Positions 41,141-47,719 of a stretch of DNA of 47,719 nt are shown piece by piece (position 1 is the stretch's first letter; each line of letters opens with the position of its first letter). Made by a program: the position numbers and the translations under genes. The stretch is from positions 1-47,719 of the forward strand of contig JAJDEN010000065.1 in the NCBI GenBank assembly GCA_029259775.1. The letters run 5' to 3'. The notes under the pieces are model-generated. The model had not been told where the DNA came from. It did not search any database and worked only from the letters and a program-made list of their open reading frames with translations. Origin of the DNA: Planctomycetota bacterium. Lineage in GTDB: Bacteria; Planctomycetota; PLA2; JAEUHO01.

Positions 41141-41815
41141 GTGAGAGTCGTACTCATATCTTGCTCTGCCGCGCTCCTTGCCGCCGCAGTGTTTTCGGGC
41201 TGCGGGGACTCAACGAGCAGACAACATGGCTACTTCACCGGGACTTGGAGCTACGTAAGCGGCACCGGTCCAGGGTTAGGGTCGCCCTTGATAGTCAGGA
41301 GCGACGGAACGTTCGCCAGCCCGTACAGGCATGGGAGCTGGGAGCCCATGAAGGACCAGCCGAACCCACTCGGACCTCCGCGGAAGAGGATTCGACTGAC
41401 CTCGGAGGACAGCAAACCCGTACCGGTGGTCGAGGACGCCAAAGGGGTGTTGGTTGGAGAGTCGGGTGCCGCCGCCACGTACAGGGAAGTTGTCGAAGAG
41501 CCTCCCGCCGTGCCGAGCGCAGGTCAGATTGCAGGCGAGTATTTCTTCTACAGCGATGATGGAGCCGCTCCCTCGAAGTCACAATTGGAATTGCGCCGAC
41601 ATTACTCTCGCGGCGGGGGCTTTGAGATCAAGCGAAAGGGGAAGGTCGCTGCTCGGGGAAGGTGGCTCGTCGACGGCGACAAGTTCGAAGAACTGCAAAC
41701 CGAAATCTTCGGTCGCCCAGATTCCAGTGTGCGGGAGGCAGTGCTAAGGGGCGACGAGATTCACTTCAAGCCAGGTAAGCACACGAACCTACAAGTGTTC
41801 AAGCGATTGCGATAA
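41141..41815 (+). CDS. Predicted lipoprotein of unknown function
   Basis: A 224-residue protein starting at GTG 41141 (GGAGGACGCCCTG upstream). The signal is VVLISCSAALLAAAVFSGC (lipobox FSGC, Cys near residue 21), followed by GDSTSRQHG. The body is mainly strands with GYFTGTWSYVSGTGPGLGS, RGRWLVDGDKFEELQTEIFG and DEIHFKPGKHTNLQVF at the end. The pattern of repeated G-x-W and charged turns fits a small beta-barrel, but no family is recognised. Palindrome E follows its stop and separates it from the convergent TIR gene. Confidence 0.75.
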   Translation: MRVVLISCSAALLAAAVFSGCGDSTSRQHGYFTGTWSYVSGTGPGLGSPLIVRSDGTFASPYRHGSWEPMKDQPNPLGPPRKRIRLTSEDSKPVPVVEDAKGVLVGESGAAATYREVVEEPPAVPSAGQIAGEYFFYSDDGAAPSKSQLELRRHYSRGGGFEIKRKGKVAARGRWLVDGDKFEELQTEIFGRPDSSVREAVLRGDEIHFKPGKHTNLQVFKRLR

Positions 41816-41816
41816 C

Positions 41817-41872
41817 TGAGTACCGAACCGGGTACCGAACCAGTACCGAAACGGGGGAAGGTCATCGACAAG
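41817..41872. repeat. GTACCGAACC motif array
   Basis: GAGTACCGAACCGG, GTACCGAACCAG and GTACCGAAACGG follow one another directly after the lipoprotein stop codon. Confidence 0.75.
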
Positions 41873-41873
41873 G

Positions 41874-41948
41874 GTACCGAGCCGCGTAAGAACTATGGCT
41901 ATCGGTGACAGTGTCTCGCAGTGCCATAGTGTTCACACGGCTCGGTAC
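41874..41948. repeat. Palindromic element, family E
   Basis: GTACCGAGCCGCGTAAGAAC...TATGGC pairs with GCCATAG...TGTTCACACGGCTCGGTAC (about 22 of 26 positions). It lies between converging genes and has the cleanest GTACCGAGCC / GGCTCGGTAC ends of the window. Confidence 0.92.
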
Positions 41949-41975
41949 CCCCACGTACTGTCGAAATCAAGGCGA

Positions 41976-43142
41976 CTACTCGCCGCCGAGAAGCCTGTAG
42001 ACCGTCTCGAAGGTCATGCCCTCGAACTGCACCTCGAGGCTTGACGCCTGCTGTGAGACCTTGACGTTGGGCTCGCCGGTCCCGACCAAGAGTTCGCGCA
42101 GGCGGGCCGCCACCACAGGCGTCCCTGGTTCCGGCGGCTGAAGCCAAGCGACATGCACACGGACACCGGTCTTCGTTCTCTCAGCGACATACGTATCGGC
42201 GCGGGGGGTGGCTAGCCGCGTCACCACGTCCACAAAGAGCAGGCCGACCGCTCTCTTCATGACGCCGCGGTAGGCCGCCCCGGCGACGTCGCCCGCGGTG
42301 GCGTCGAAGTGGAACGTAGTACGCGTCGACGTCGCCTCACCACCCTTTATGTCGGACCAGGACACGCCCTCCAGCTTCAGGAGCATGACGGCCCCACCTG
42401 GCCTGACCAAGCTCACGCCTTTCGATGCGTCGAGCGTCACATCCGTGCCGCCGTTGCTGCCTGGGACGACAACGACGTGGACGCTGCCGGGTCGGCGCTC
42501 GTCATCAGTCAACTGAGTCAGCCAGTGCGCAGCCCGTTCGATCGGAGCGGCGTCCTCGGGTGGATGCGTCACGCGTGGGCGAATGATGAGCCGCGCCGCG
42601 GGCTCTTGGGAGACCGGCTCCGACGATCCGAAGGCCCCCCCCCACACGAGCCAGGCCCCGACACCAACGACCATCAGGAACACCGCACGCCAGGCCCACA
42701 CGCCGGGGGCGCCATGCTTGCTGGGTGCAGGAATCGATGGAGTGGATGTCGCCGCACCCTCAACGAGGACCTCCCGCAGAAGCTCCTGCGCCCGGCCCGG
42801 GTCGAGGTGCCAGTGGGCGCCGTGAAGATTCGGGAGCCGAAGATCGACGAGGCCGGGGTCCGTGTCATCGAGACACACGTGAAGCACGCGGTCCGGTTTG
42901 TCGGAAAGGGCGCACCGCGCCTCCGCACGCACCCAGGCCGATGCGGCGGCCGCACCCGAGATGACGATGATCACCCAGTCTGAGCGGGCGAGCTCCGTAC
43001 GGATACGCGCCTGGAAGTCCTCCCCGGCATTGATCTGCTCCATCTCGAACGCCTCGATGCCGGCGTTCGTCAGGAACGGCTCGAGTTCGTTGTCGACGAA
43101 GTCGCGGTCGGAGGAACTGAAGCTAATGAAGGCGCGCACCAC
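41976..43142 (-). CDS. TIR-domain membrane protein with extracytoplasmic domain
   Basis: A 388-residue protein; the start is a GTG at 43142 or 43139, since the open frame upstream reads as palindrome C5. The TIR domain (about 1-130) shows VRAFISFSSSDRDF, DWVIIVISGAAAASAWVRAE and Glu74 at the catalytic position; the W-x-x-x-E spacing is kept. A membrane segment follows (about 149-170, AWRAVFLMVVGVGAWLVWGG). The C-terminal domain (about 190-388) has LIIRPRVTHPPEDAAPIERA and repeated strands (GSVHVVVVPGSNGGTDVTLD). The topology matches the TIR protein at 15691-17070, but the C-terminal domains differ. Start is weak because no ribosome binding site is clear. TIR call is confident. Confidence 0.85.
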   Translation of the reverse strand: MVRAFISFSSSDRDFVDNELEPFLTNAGIEAFEMEQINAGEDFQARIRTELARSDWVIIVISGAAAASAWVRAEARCALSDKPDRVLHVCLDDTDPGLVDLRLPNLHGAHWHLDPGRAQELLREVLVEGAATSTPSIPAPSKHGAPGVWAWRAVFLMVVGVGAWLVWGGAFGSSEPVSQEPAARLIIRPRVTHPPEDAAPIERAAHWLTQLTDDERRPGSVHVVVVPGSNGGTDVTLDASKGVSLVRPGGAVMLLKLEGVSWSDIKGGEATSTRTTFHFDATAGDVAGAAYRGVMKRAVGLLFVDVVTRLATPRADTYVAERTKTGVRVHVAWLQPPEPGTPVVAARLRELLVGTGEPNVKVSQQASSLEVQFEGMTFETVYRLLGGE

Positions 43143-43241
43143 GTGGAACCCAGGGTACAGCCCGCACGAACACAGCTCAAACGTGACGCTTCCGCGCTTG
43201 GTCTTGGCCACGTCCCGGCACCAACAGTTCAAGGGATACGG

Positions 43242-43285
43242 GCACGGAGGCGTGAACAGGTGTTGCGGATTCACGTCTGAACCTG
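43242..43285. repeat. Palindromic element, family C copy 5, truncated
   Basis: GCACGGAGGCGTGAACAGG, TGTTGCGGATTCACGTC, then TGAACCTGGA: the return arm is lost where palindrome K begins. Confidence 0.75.
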
Positions 43286-43286
43286 G

Positions 43287-43397
43287 ACTACCGAGGCGGG
43301 AAAAGTAGTCGCGCGTTGGCAGCTAAGCGGGGTCCCGACGCCGCGTCCTGCGGCCGCAGCCTTGAACTATCGACTACTCTTCCCGCATCCGTACTCC
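43287..43397. repeat. Palindromic element, family K
   Basis: ACTACCGAGGCGGGAAAAGT, AGTCGCGCG and return CGACTACTCTTCCCGC then ATCCGTACTCC. The arms GCGGGAAAAGTAGTCG / CGACTACTCTTCCCGC pair at 15 of 16 positions with about 60 bases between. Confidence 0.85.
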
Positions 43398-43577
43398 TTG
43401 ATAGTGAGCCGGTCTCGGTACCTCAACGTACGCAGGAGTTGTGCGTCGGCGGCGCCCTTGCGAAATCGTGGATAACGAGCCCGGCTGGGTAGCTCGGTAC
43501 CTGAGGCGCGGAACTGCTCAACTTGCTAAGCTCAGCGATGCTGGGAACGACGCCCGTTCCCACGAGGGGAGATCGCC

Positions 43578-44459
43578 ATGGCAGTCAAGATTGGAGCCGT
43601 GACCCTTACGGCCGCAGCGGTCGCCGTGCCCTGCACGACGAAGGTGAAGATCAAGAAGGGCAAGAACAAGGGGAAGGTGGTGACGGTCGCGGGCAGGTTC
43701 GTACTGTCGGCAACCGTTACGGGGACAGCAACGACTCGTAAGGACACGTACGACCTGACGATCTACGACGACGACCTCTTCGACACGGCCCTGCGGACCA
43801 AGAGCGTCTCGCTGAAGAAGGCAGGCAAGGTACTAAGGCCCGGTGGAACGCCATTCGTGATCACGACCAAATTCACGCTCTTCTGCGACAAGAAGTGCCA
43901 CATCGCGGGGAGGCTGCGGAAGAAGGTCATCTCGACGGACGAGAACCCGGCGGATGTCTACGCCTATGCGAAGGCTCCCTCGGGATCAAAGGGCACCAGC
44001 GCAAATCTAAAGCTGACGTGCACGTCAGGGCCGCCCCGTCTGGGGGTGCGGCCGGGCAGTTCCAGCATTGAGCGGGGAGAGTTCCGGCTCGCAACGTCGA
44101 AGGGCAAACTCCCTGCCGGCGCGCGTCTGGCCCTGGGGAGCCGGCACGAAGCGCCGGATGTGCAGTTCTTCCCGCGTGAGATCCAGCCGCGTGTGCGGAT
44201 GATCGCGGTGGGCGACGAGGAGATCCGCTTTGGAGCGGGCACGACTCTGGAGTGGCGCCTGAGTGGCAAGCAGCAGGAGATGATGCGCACGTGCGATGGT
44301 CGCGTCGTGCGCTACGACGCGACGTCCGGCGCGTGGTCCCTCGTACGCCGCTTCCGCCTCGAGGACGACCGCCTGACCTTCTCATTGCGGCGGGGTGGCA
44401 CCTACGGCATCGCGGCAGGGAGTGCGTCGCGTCGCCGTCGTCAACGGCGCGAACCCTGA
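43578..44459 (+). CDS. Protein of unknown function, strand-rich
   Basis: A 293-residue protein starting at ATG 43578 (GGGGAGATCGCC upstream). Residues about 5-18 are hydrophobic (GAVTLTAAAVAVPC), perhaps a weak signal or a buried strand. The N-terminal part is Lys-rich (VKIKKGKNKGKVVTVAGRFV) with alternating beta-like segments; CDKKCH near residue 108 is a possible metal site. The C-terminal part (FFPREIQPRVRMIAVGDEEI, LRRGGTYGIAAGSASRRRRQ) is Arg-rich. No family is recognised. It is isolated; palindrome F follows its stop. Confidence 0.7.
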   Translation: MAVKIGAVTLTAAAVAVPCTTKVKIKKGKNKGKVVTVAGRFVLSATVTGTATTRKDTYDLTIYDDDLFDTALRTKSVSLKKAGKVLRPGGTPFVITTKFTLFCDKKCHIAGRLRKKVISTDENPADVYAYAKAPSGSKGTSANLKLTCTSGPPRLGVRPGSSSIERGEFRLATSKGKLPAGARLALGSRHEAPDVQFFPREIQPRVRMIAVGDEEIRFGAGTTLEWRLSGKQQEMMRTCDGRVVRYDATSGAWSLVRRFRLEDDRLTFSLRRGGTYGIAAGSASRRRRQRREP

Positions 44460-44518
44460 AGGGCACGGAGACCGGGTCGAAGTCAACGCGTTGACGCCGT
44501 AGCCCTCCCGGGACGCCC

Positions 44519-44572
44519 TGGAGTACCGAGCCGGGGAGTACCGGGAGTACCGAGTGCCGAGTACCTAGCCGC
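44519..44572. repeat. GAGTACCGAGCC motif array
   Basis: GAGTACCGAGCCGGGGAGTACC, then GGGAGTACCGAG, TGCCGAGTACC and TAGCCGC follow, several imperfect copies of the shared end motif before palindrome F. Confidence 0.7.
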
Positions 44573-44655
44573 GAGTACCGAGCCGGAGCAAAGTGTCACC
44601 AGTAGCGTCGGCGGTGAGCGACTCGCAGTGAGAGAGTGCCCTGGCTCCGCACTCT
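44573..44655. repeat. Palindromic element, family F
   Basis: GAGTACCGAGCCGGAGCAAAG, TGTCACCAGTAGCGTC, then GACTCGCAGTGAGAGAGTGC and CTGGCTCCGCACTC. The arms are weaker than in A or E. The element at 46896 has related ends. Confidence 0.6.
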
Positions 44656-44730
44656 AGGCACGCGGTGCCGGAGCCTGCCGGCTCCGGTGGAAACTGCCGG
44701 GCTCGTACTCCACTTTCACTCGGGGCGCAC

Positions 44731-44895
44731 ATGACGCTGACACACGACGATGGGCGCACACTCACAATAGCGATGCTCGTCCACGGCGTTGGCGACCCCA
44801 GCATCTCGTCAATCAAGCGTGCGGCCCTCAAGGGGTTCGAGCGCTCTGGAGTCGAAGGCCGTGTGTCTGGGATACGGAGCCGCAGCAAGGATTAG
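44731..44895 (+). pseudogene. N-terminal fragment of an alpha/beta hydrolase, cut by palindrome A2
   Basis: From ATG 44731 the frame reads MTLTHDDGRTLTIAMLVHGV, GDPSISSIKRAALKGFERSG. The strand with LVHGVGDP is the N-terminal glycine motif of alpha/beta hydrolases. The frame ends in the family A palindrome (44876) with RSRSKD before a stop, so the rest is gone. No catalytic Ser remains. It could be a real gene truncated by insertion or by deletion at the palindrome. Confidence 0.5.
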
Positions 44896-44942
44896 CCACT
44901 TCGCGCCGCTGCCATCGACCGGCTAATCTTTGCTGCGGCTCC
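44876..44942. repeat. Palindromic element, family A copy 2
   Basis: GGAGCCGCAGCAAGGATTAG at 44876 pairs with CTAATCTTTGCTGCGGCTCC ending at 44942 (21 of 22 positions, counting the full arms). CGTAGTTCT follows in both copies. It truncates the hydrolase fragment and lies just after the stop of the leftward membrane gene. Confidence 0.93.
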
Positions 44943-44971
44943 GTAGTTCTCCGTATCCCCGGTACCTCGCA

Positions 44972-46084
44972 CTACGGAATCTCAGTCTCCGTATCTCCCG
45001 GCCCTTGCAGGGGAACCGTCCGCATGTGGGCCTCATGCGCACGCTCCGTCCGGTAGAACACGATTGCCGCCATGAAGAGCACGACCAGCGGCAAGAATAG
45101 TGCTGAGACACCAGTCACGTGACTTGCCCACATCAATCCCGGCACGGCCAGCGCGAAGGCGACGGCCGACGTGACCTTGCGGCGAAGGGCTTGCGCTGCA
45201 AGCGCAACGCCAAGGCCCGTTGCAACGCAGAGCTTGAGAAACTGATTCCTGTCGCCGGTCAGGCCAAAGCCGAACGCGAAAATCGTGATCAGGATCGTTA
45301 GCGCCGGAACAACGAGGAAGCTCGGCTGCCTGAGCACAGTCTCCAATCCGAGATTGCGGATGATGGGCCGTAGGGTCCACATCCGCGTGGGCCTCTTGCG
45401 GATGCGAAACGGCTTCCACGTCCGCGTGAACGCGAAGTAGTGACATCGGCCCGCCCGCCGCGGCAACTCGCAGGGGAGAGCGGAGGCCACGGCGGCGCGG
45501 ATGGACGTCCAGTCCTGATGGGCGTGATCGAGGATGATGCGCCGGGGATCGACTTGGGAGGCCACGAGATTGGTCTCCCACGTCACCCCTGGTGTGTCGT
45601 CAGGGCGCAGCACGACAAGCTGCGCCCGAGCAATCAACTCGCGCACACTCTGGCGCCAGTCCTCGGTGCGGAGCGGAATGGCGCCCGGCGTCTGAAGCTC
45701 GGAGCGCGGATCCTCGATACAGACGACGGGACCGATCAGCTTGAAGAGGCGGGCCTCCGTGCCGTCCTTGCGGAATGACCTCAGGAAGACCACGGGAGGA
45801 CGTCGATCCTCTGCCGGCAGACCGTCGCGGGACGGATTGGCCACCATCCCGCCCCTGATGATCATCAAGCCTGCAAGCCAGACCAGCACACACGGGATGG
45901 CGAAGAGCACGGCAATCTCGAGGAGCTGCCCCGAGTTCAAGCGCCCGAGAGCAACAAGCACGATGGCTGGCACAACAACGAAGGCGATCACAAAGCCGGC
46001 CGCGACCTGGAAGTACCCACGCAGCTTCGCTTCGTAGACGACTACGTCTTCGTCGGGCGTGCGAGGGGCAGGGTTCGAGGTCAT
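44972..46084 (-). CDS. Membrane protein with a TIR-like cytoplasmic domain
   Basis: A 370-residue protein starting at ATG 46084. Two hydrophobic segments come first (about 28-47 and 54-77), then a soluble domain (about 85-235), then several hydrophobic segments from about 257 (LVVPALTILITIFAFGFGL and following). The soluble domain has PPVVFLRSFRKDG, LFKLIGPVVCIEDP, EDWRQSVRELIARAQLVVLR and TPGVTWETNLVAS. The order, with an A-x-LVVL strand and W-E, recalls TIR-like folds, and uncharacterised proteins with F-L-R-S-F share it. This is recognition by pattern, not a proven family. The Glu170 after W is a candidate catalytic residue. It is isolated, downstream of palindrome D3. Confidence 0.75.
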   Translation of the reverse strand: MTSNPAPRTPDEDVVVYEAKLRGYFQVAAGFVIAFVVVPAIVLVALGRLNSGQLLEIAVLFAIPCVLVWLAGLMIIRGGMVANPSRDGLPAEDRRPPVVFLRSFRKDGTEARLFKLIGPVVCIEDPRSELQTPGAIPLRTEDWRQSVRELIARAQLVVLRPDDTPGVTWETNLVASQVDPRRIILDHAHQDWTSIRAAVASALPCELPRRAGRCHYFAFTRTWKPFRIRKRPTRMWTLRPIIRNLGLETVLRQPSFLVVPALTILITIFAFGFGLTGDRNQFLKLCVATGLGVALAAQALRRKVTSAVAFALAVPGLMWASHVTGVSALFLPLVVLFMAAIVFYRTERAHEAHMRTVPLQGPGDTETEIP

Positions 46085-46117
46085 TGCGTCCGCCGCGACT
46101 TGGCTGGGAGTCCCGGC

Positions 46118-46201
46118 GTACCGGAACACCGAGCCTGGAAACTACCATCGGGACTCGGCGCGGTGCTTGACGACGAATCGCGATGGTAGGTACCGCACTC
46201 G
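46118..46201. repeat. Palindromic element, family D copy 3
   Basis: GTACCGGAACACCGAGCCTGG, AAACTACCATCGGGACTCGG, then CGACGAATCGCGATGGTAGG and TACCGCACTC. The CTACCATCG / CGATGGTAG arms pair fully. It overlies the promoter side of the TIR-like membrane gene. Confidence 0.85.
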
Positions 46202-46230
46202 CTATCCATGCCGCGTCCGTACTCGCGGAG

Positions 46231-46626
46231 TCAGCCGCTACGTGGCGTGAGCGTGAGCTTGTACGAGGCGCCCGAGCTCAGGAACCGCCGCTTGAACCGG
46301 ATCAGCACGGGAGGTCCATCGGGAAAAATCAGGGGACCGACCGCGTGCATGCCCTCCGCCTCCTGCCCCTCGGGCGTCAGGTCAATCGTGCCCTCAAGGG
46401 CTTCGTCGGACGTCGCTGCATCACGATGAGCGTAGGTGACCCAGTCACGGTCGAGGTCCCGCCACGTCCAGCCCTTCGCGCGGATCTTCACTCGTACCTT
46501 CCCGAGCCCCCCAACCTCCATTTTGAAGTCCCAGAGGACCGGCGCCATAACGACGATCACCTTCTCCTGGTAGTTACCGCGAAACAGGGAACCACTCAGC
46601 TCGAACGGCGTCGTGCGTACGGACAT
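46231..46626 (-). CDS. Small protein of unknown function
   Basis: A 131-residue protein starting at ATG 46626 directly behind GGAGG (GGAGGCTTC). No signal or membrane segment is visible. The body has many strands: MSVRTTPFELSGSLFRGNYQ, VIVVMAPVLWDFKMEVGGLG, VRVKIRAKGWTWRDLDRDWV and VLIRFKRRFLSSGASYKLTL at the end. It may be a small cytoplasmic beta domain. Homology is not recognised. It is on the same strand as, and just right of, the D3 palindrome, and the heptamer array lies upstream. Confidence 0.7.
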   Translation of the reverse strand: MSVRTTPFELSGSLFRGNYQEKVIVVMAPVLWDFKMEVGGLGKVRVKIRAKGWTWRDLDRDWVTYAHRDAATSDEALEGTIDLTPEGQEAEGMHAVGPLIFPDGPPVLIRFKRRFLSSGASYKLTLTPRSG

Positions 46627-46783
46627 GAAGCCTCCTGGCGCCGGAGCTGGCGCGCGTAACCCCTCCGGTCTCTGTAGAGCGTACGAAGACCGAGGCGCCC
46701 GATGCAACCGCGGCTCAGCCACCTAGACAACACATCTGCGGAGTCCGGAGTCATCGGATAACCGACGCTGCATAGTGACGCAC

Positions 46784-46895
46784 GAGTACCGAGTACCGAG
46801 TACCGAGTACCGAGTACCGAGTACCGAGTACCGAGTACCGAGTACCGAGTACCGAGTACCGAGTACCGAGTACCGAGCCAGGAGTACCGAGCCAG
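46784..46895. repeat. GAGTACC heptamer array, 13 perfect units, then mixed units
   Basis: GAGTACC is repeated 13 times without error from 46784 to 46874, followed by GAGCCAG GAGTACC GAGCCAG units. The unit is the end motif of the palindromes (GAGTACCGAGCC). Confidence 0.97.
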
Positions 46896-46988
46896 GAGTA
46901 CCGAGCCAGAGCATTTCCTCACCGTTAGCGAGGCTGCCGCACTAATGGTGAAATTCTGCACTGGCTCCGTACTCCTGGCTCCGTACTC
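46896..46988. repeat. Palindromic element, family G
   Basis: GAGTACCGAGCCAGAGCATTTC at the left and TGCACTGGCTCCGTACTCC at the right, with CTCACC / GGTGAAATTCTGCA between. Pairing is imperfect. It lies at the 3' end of the TIR gene. Confidence 0.6.
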
Positions 46989-46993
46989 TCTCT

Positions 46994-47572
46994 TCAATGC
47001 AGCAGGGTCGCCACGTCGCGCGGCCATGAGTCGTGCCTCAGCCGAACGGCTTGGCAGTCCAGAAGAGGCTGCAGGACTGCGGGCAACTCGCTCCTCTGCG
47101 GCAAGACGGCGCCTCGTACAAGAACCGGCACGACCCTCTTGTGTAGATCGAGAGCGAGCGACACCTCGCGCCGAACCCAATCGTCTCGATCAAGGAGCCG
47201 AGGCTGGCCGCTCGCGCCAGCTACCATCCAGCCTGGGCCGATCACGACAAGGACGGCACTCGCACGTCGAAGAGCGGCCTCAAGTTCAGCCGGCCACTTC
47301 GAACCTGGCACAACATCGCGGACATCGAGATAGGCTCCGCCGCGGCCAAGATTTGCGTCCAGTTCGGTCTTCAGGCTCTGGGCTTCCGGCGCGGAGTCGC
47401 CGCGTCGGTAGCAAATGAAGTAGTCCAGCGGCACGATGGCTGGAGCCGACTCGAGGACCGCAAGGACGGCGTCTGCGATGAACTCTGGTGTGAGTCCCGG
47501 TGGCAACTTCGCTCGCGCGCGGCGCAGCACTCTGAGCGCGGTCCCGCGCGTAGGTTGGGGTTCGCGTGCCAA
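46994..47572 (-). CDS. TIR-domain protein with short N-terminal helical domain
   Basis: A 192-residue protein from TTG 47572, which has GGAGGCC almost touching it. No ATG or GTG lies between there and the stop at about 47640, so the real 5' end may have been lost to the transposase at 47651. Residues 1-45 are helical (TALRVLRRARAKLPPGLTPE, FIADAVLAVLESA), like the small effector-associated modules that recruit partners. The TIR domain follows: DYFICYRRGDSAPEAQSLKT, AYLDVRDVVPGSKW, ASAVLVVIGPGWM, and DDWVRREVSLAL with Glu136 at the catalytic position. There is no membrane segment. TIR call is confident; the start is not. Confidence 0.82.
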   Translation of the reverse strand: MAREPQPTRGTALRVLRRARAKLPPGLTPEFIADAVLAVLESAPAIVPLDYFICYRRGDSAPEAQSLKTELDANLGRGGAYLDVRDVVPGSKWPAELEAALRRASAVLVVIGPGWMVAGASGQPRLLDRDDWVRREVSLALDLHKRVVPVLVRGAVLPQRSELPAVLQPLLDCQAVRLRHDSWPRDVATLLH

Positions 47573-47650
47573 GGCCTCCGCTAGGAGCCTGTCCCGGAAT
47601 CCCGTAGATCTCGTTCTGCGCGATGTGGGGGCGAATTGCTAGGCTCGGGC

Positions 47651-47719
47651 ATGAGCAAGCGATTCCGTTCGTGGGACGTGGAGCAGACGTGGCTGTTCCC
47701 GCCGTCGGTGTTGGATCTG
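47651..47719 (+). mobile_element. IS1182-like transposase, 5' end only
   Basis: From ATG 47651 to the window edge the frame reads MSKRFRSWDVEQTWLFPPSV and LDL. The M-S-K-x-F-R-x-W-D-x-x-Q-x-W-L-x-P-P-S pattern is the start of IS1182-family transposases. No inverted repeat can be checked. It may explain why the divergent TIR gene lacks a normal start. Confidence 0.7.

Larger units (their letters stand above)
43143..43577. other. Stretch with palindromes C5 and K
   Basis: About 435 bases upstream of the TIR gene and of the gene at 43578. It includes C5 (43242-43285), K (43287-43397), GTGAGCCGGTCTCGGTACC at 43404 and CGAGCCCGGCTGGGTAGC at 43476. No gene is supported. Confidence 0.55.
46627..46993. 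other. Stretch with the heptamer array and palindrome G
   Basis: About 370 bases: promoter side of the small gene, then a 13-copy GAGTACC array, GAGCCAGGAGTACC units and palindrome G next to the TIR gene's stop. No gene is supported. Confidence 0.6.

Noticed and set aside
46784..46895. CRISPR array
   Set aside because: Units are 7 bases and directly adjacent, with no spacers and no cas genes nearby.

Overview
The window is GC-rich bacterial chromosomal DNA with strong third-position GC, extracytoplasmic proteins in abundance and almost no housekeeping genes. Lipoproteins whose mature ends start Cys-Gly and are often poly-Gly, a sulfatase-modifying-factor (FGE) fold protein, an M43 metalloprotease, several TIR proteins and two TPR-CHAT proteins suggest a large-genome environmental bacterium. 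Planctomycetota is my first guess and Myxococcota the alternative; no marker gene settles this.

Layout. 1-7200: the 3' end of a cyclopropane-fatty-acid synthase, a small monooxygenase-like protein, a broken arylsulfotransferase lipoprotein, a lipoprotein, a Lys-rich protein, a three-gene set (Cys-rich secreted protein, single-anchor protein, MauE/DoxX-like membrane protein) and a lipoprotein that appears to start at ATC. 7300-12800: a hybrid sensor kinase with a receiver domain, then two poly-Gly lipoproteins. 13100-15500: a secreted helical protein and an M43 protease. 15700-20100: a TIR-membrane protein, an FGE-fold protein and a soluble TIR protein. 20300-23300: a beta-propeller lipoprotein translationally coupled to a secreted alpha/beta hydrolase. 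23700-34600: a TPR-CHAT protein, a lipase-like hydrolase with a membrane partner, a second TPR-CHAT protein and, convergent with it, a diadenylate-cyclase (DisA_N-like) protein. 34700-47719: membrane and secreted proteins of unknown function, two more TIR proteins, a TIR-like membrane protein, remnants of an IS110 transposase, a zinc-ribbon gene and a hydrolase, and the start of an IS1182-like transposase at the right edge.

The feature that ties the right-hand three quarters together is a set of at least ten families of imperfect palindromes in the gaps between genes. They differ in their cores but share ends built on GTACCGAGCC / GGCTCGGTAC (or ATACCGAACC, GTACGGAGGC). Some families recur: the TTGTTGC hairpin five times, the ACCGAACCGGGTGAAAGTGCATC element three times, others two or three times. 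They sit between convergent genes, at truncated gene ends and beside an IS110 remnant, and one has replaced the stop codon of a CHAT gene. The same terminal motif forms a 13-copy heptamer array. This looks like an undescribed REP/MITE-like superfamily; no mobilising enzyme is visible in the window.

The second theme is signalling and conflict: four TIR proteins, one TIR-like membrane protein, two TPR-CHAT protease-like proteins and one putative cyclic-dinucleotide synthase within 32 kb. Most are single genes separated by palindromes rather than one operon, so this is better read as an accessory island of effector and sensor genes than as a single proven system.
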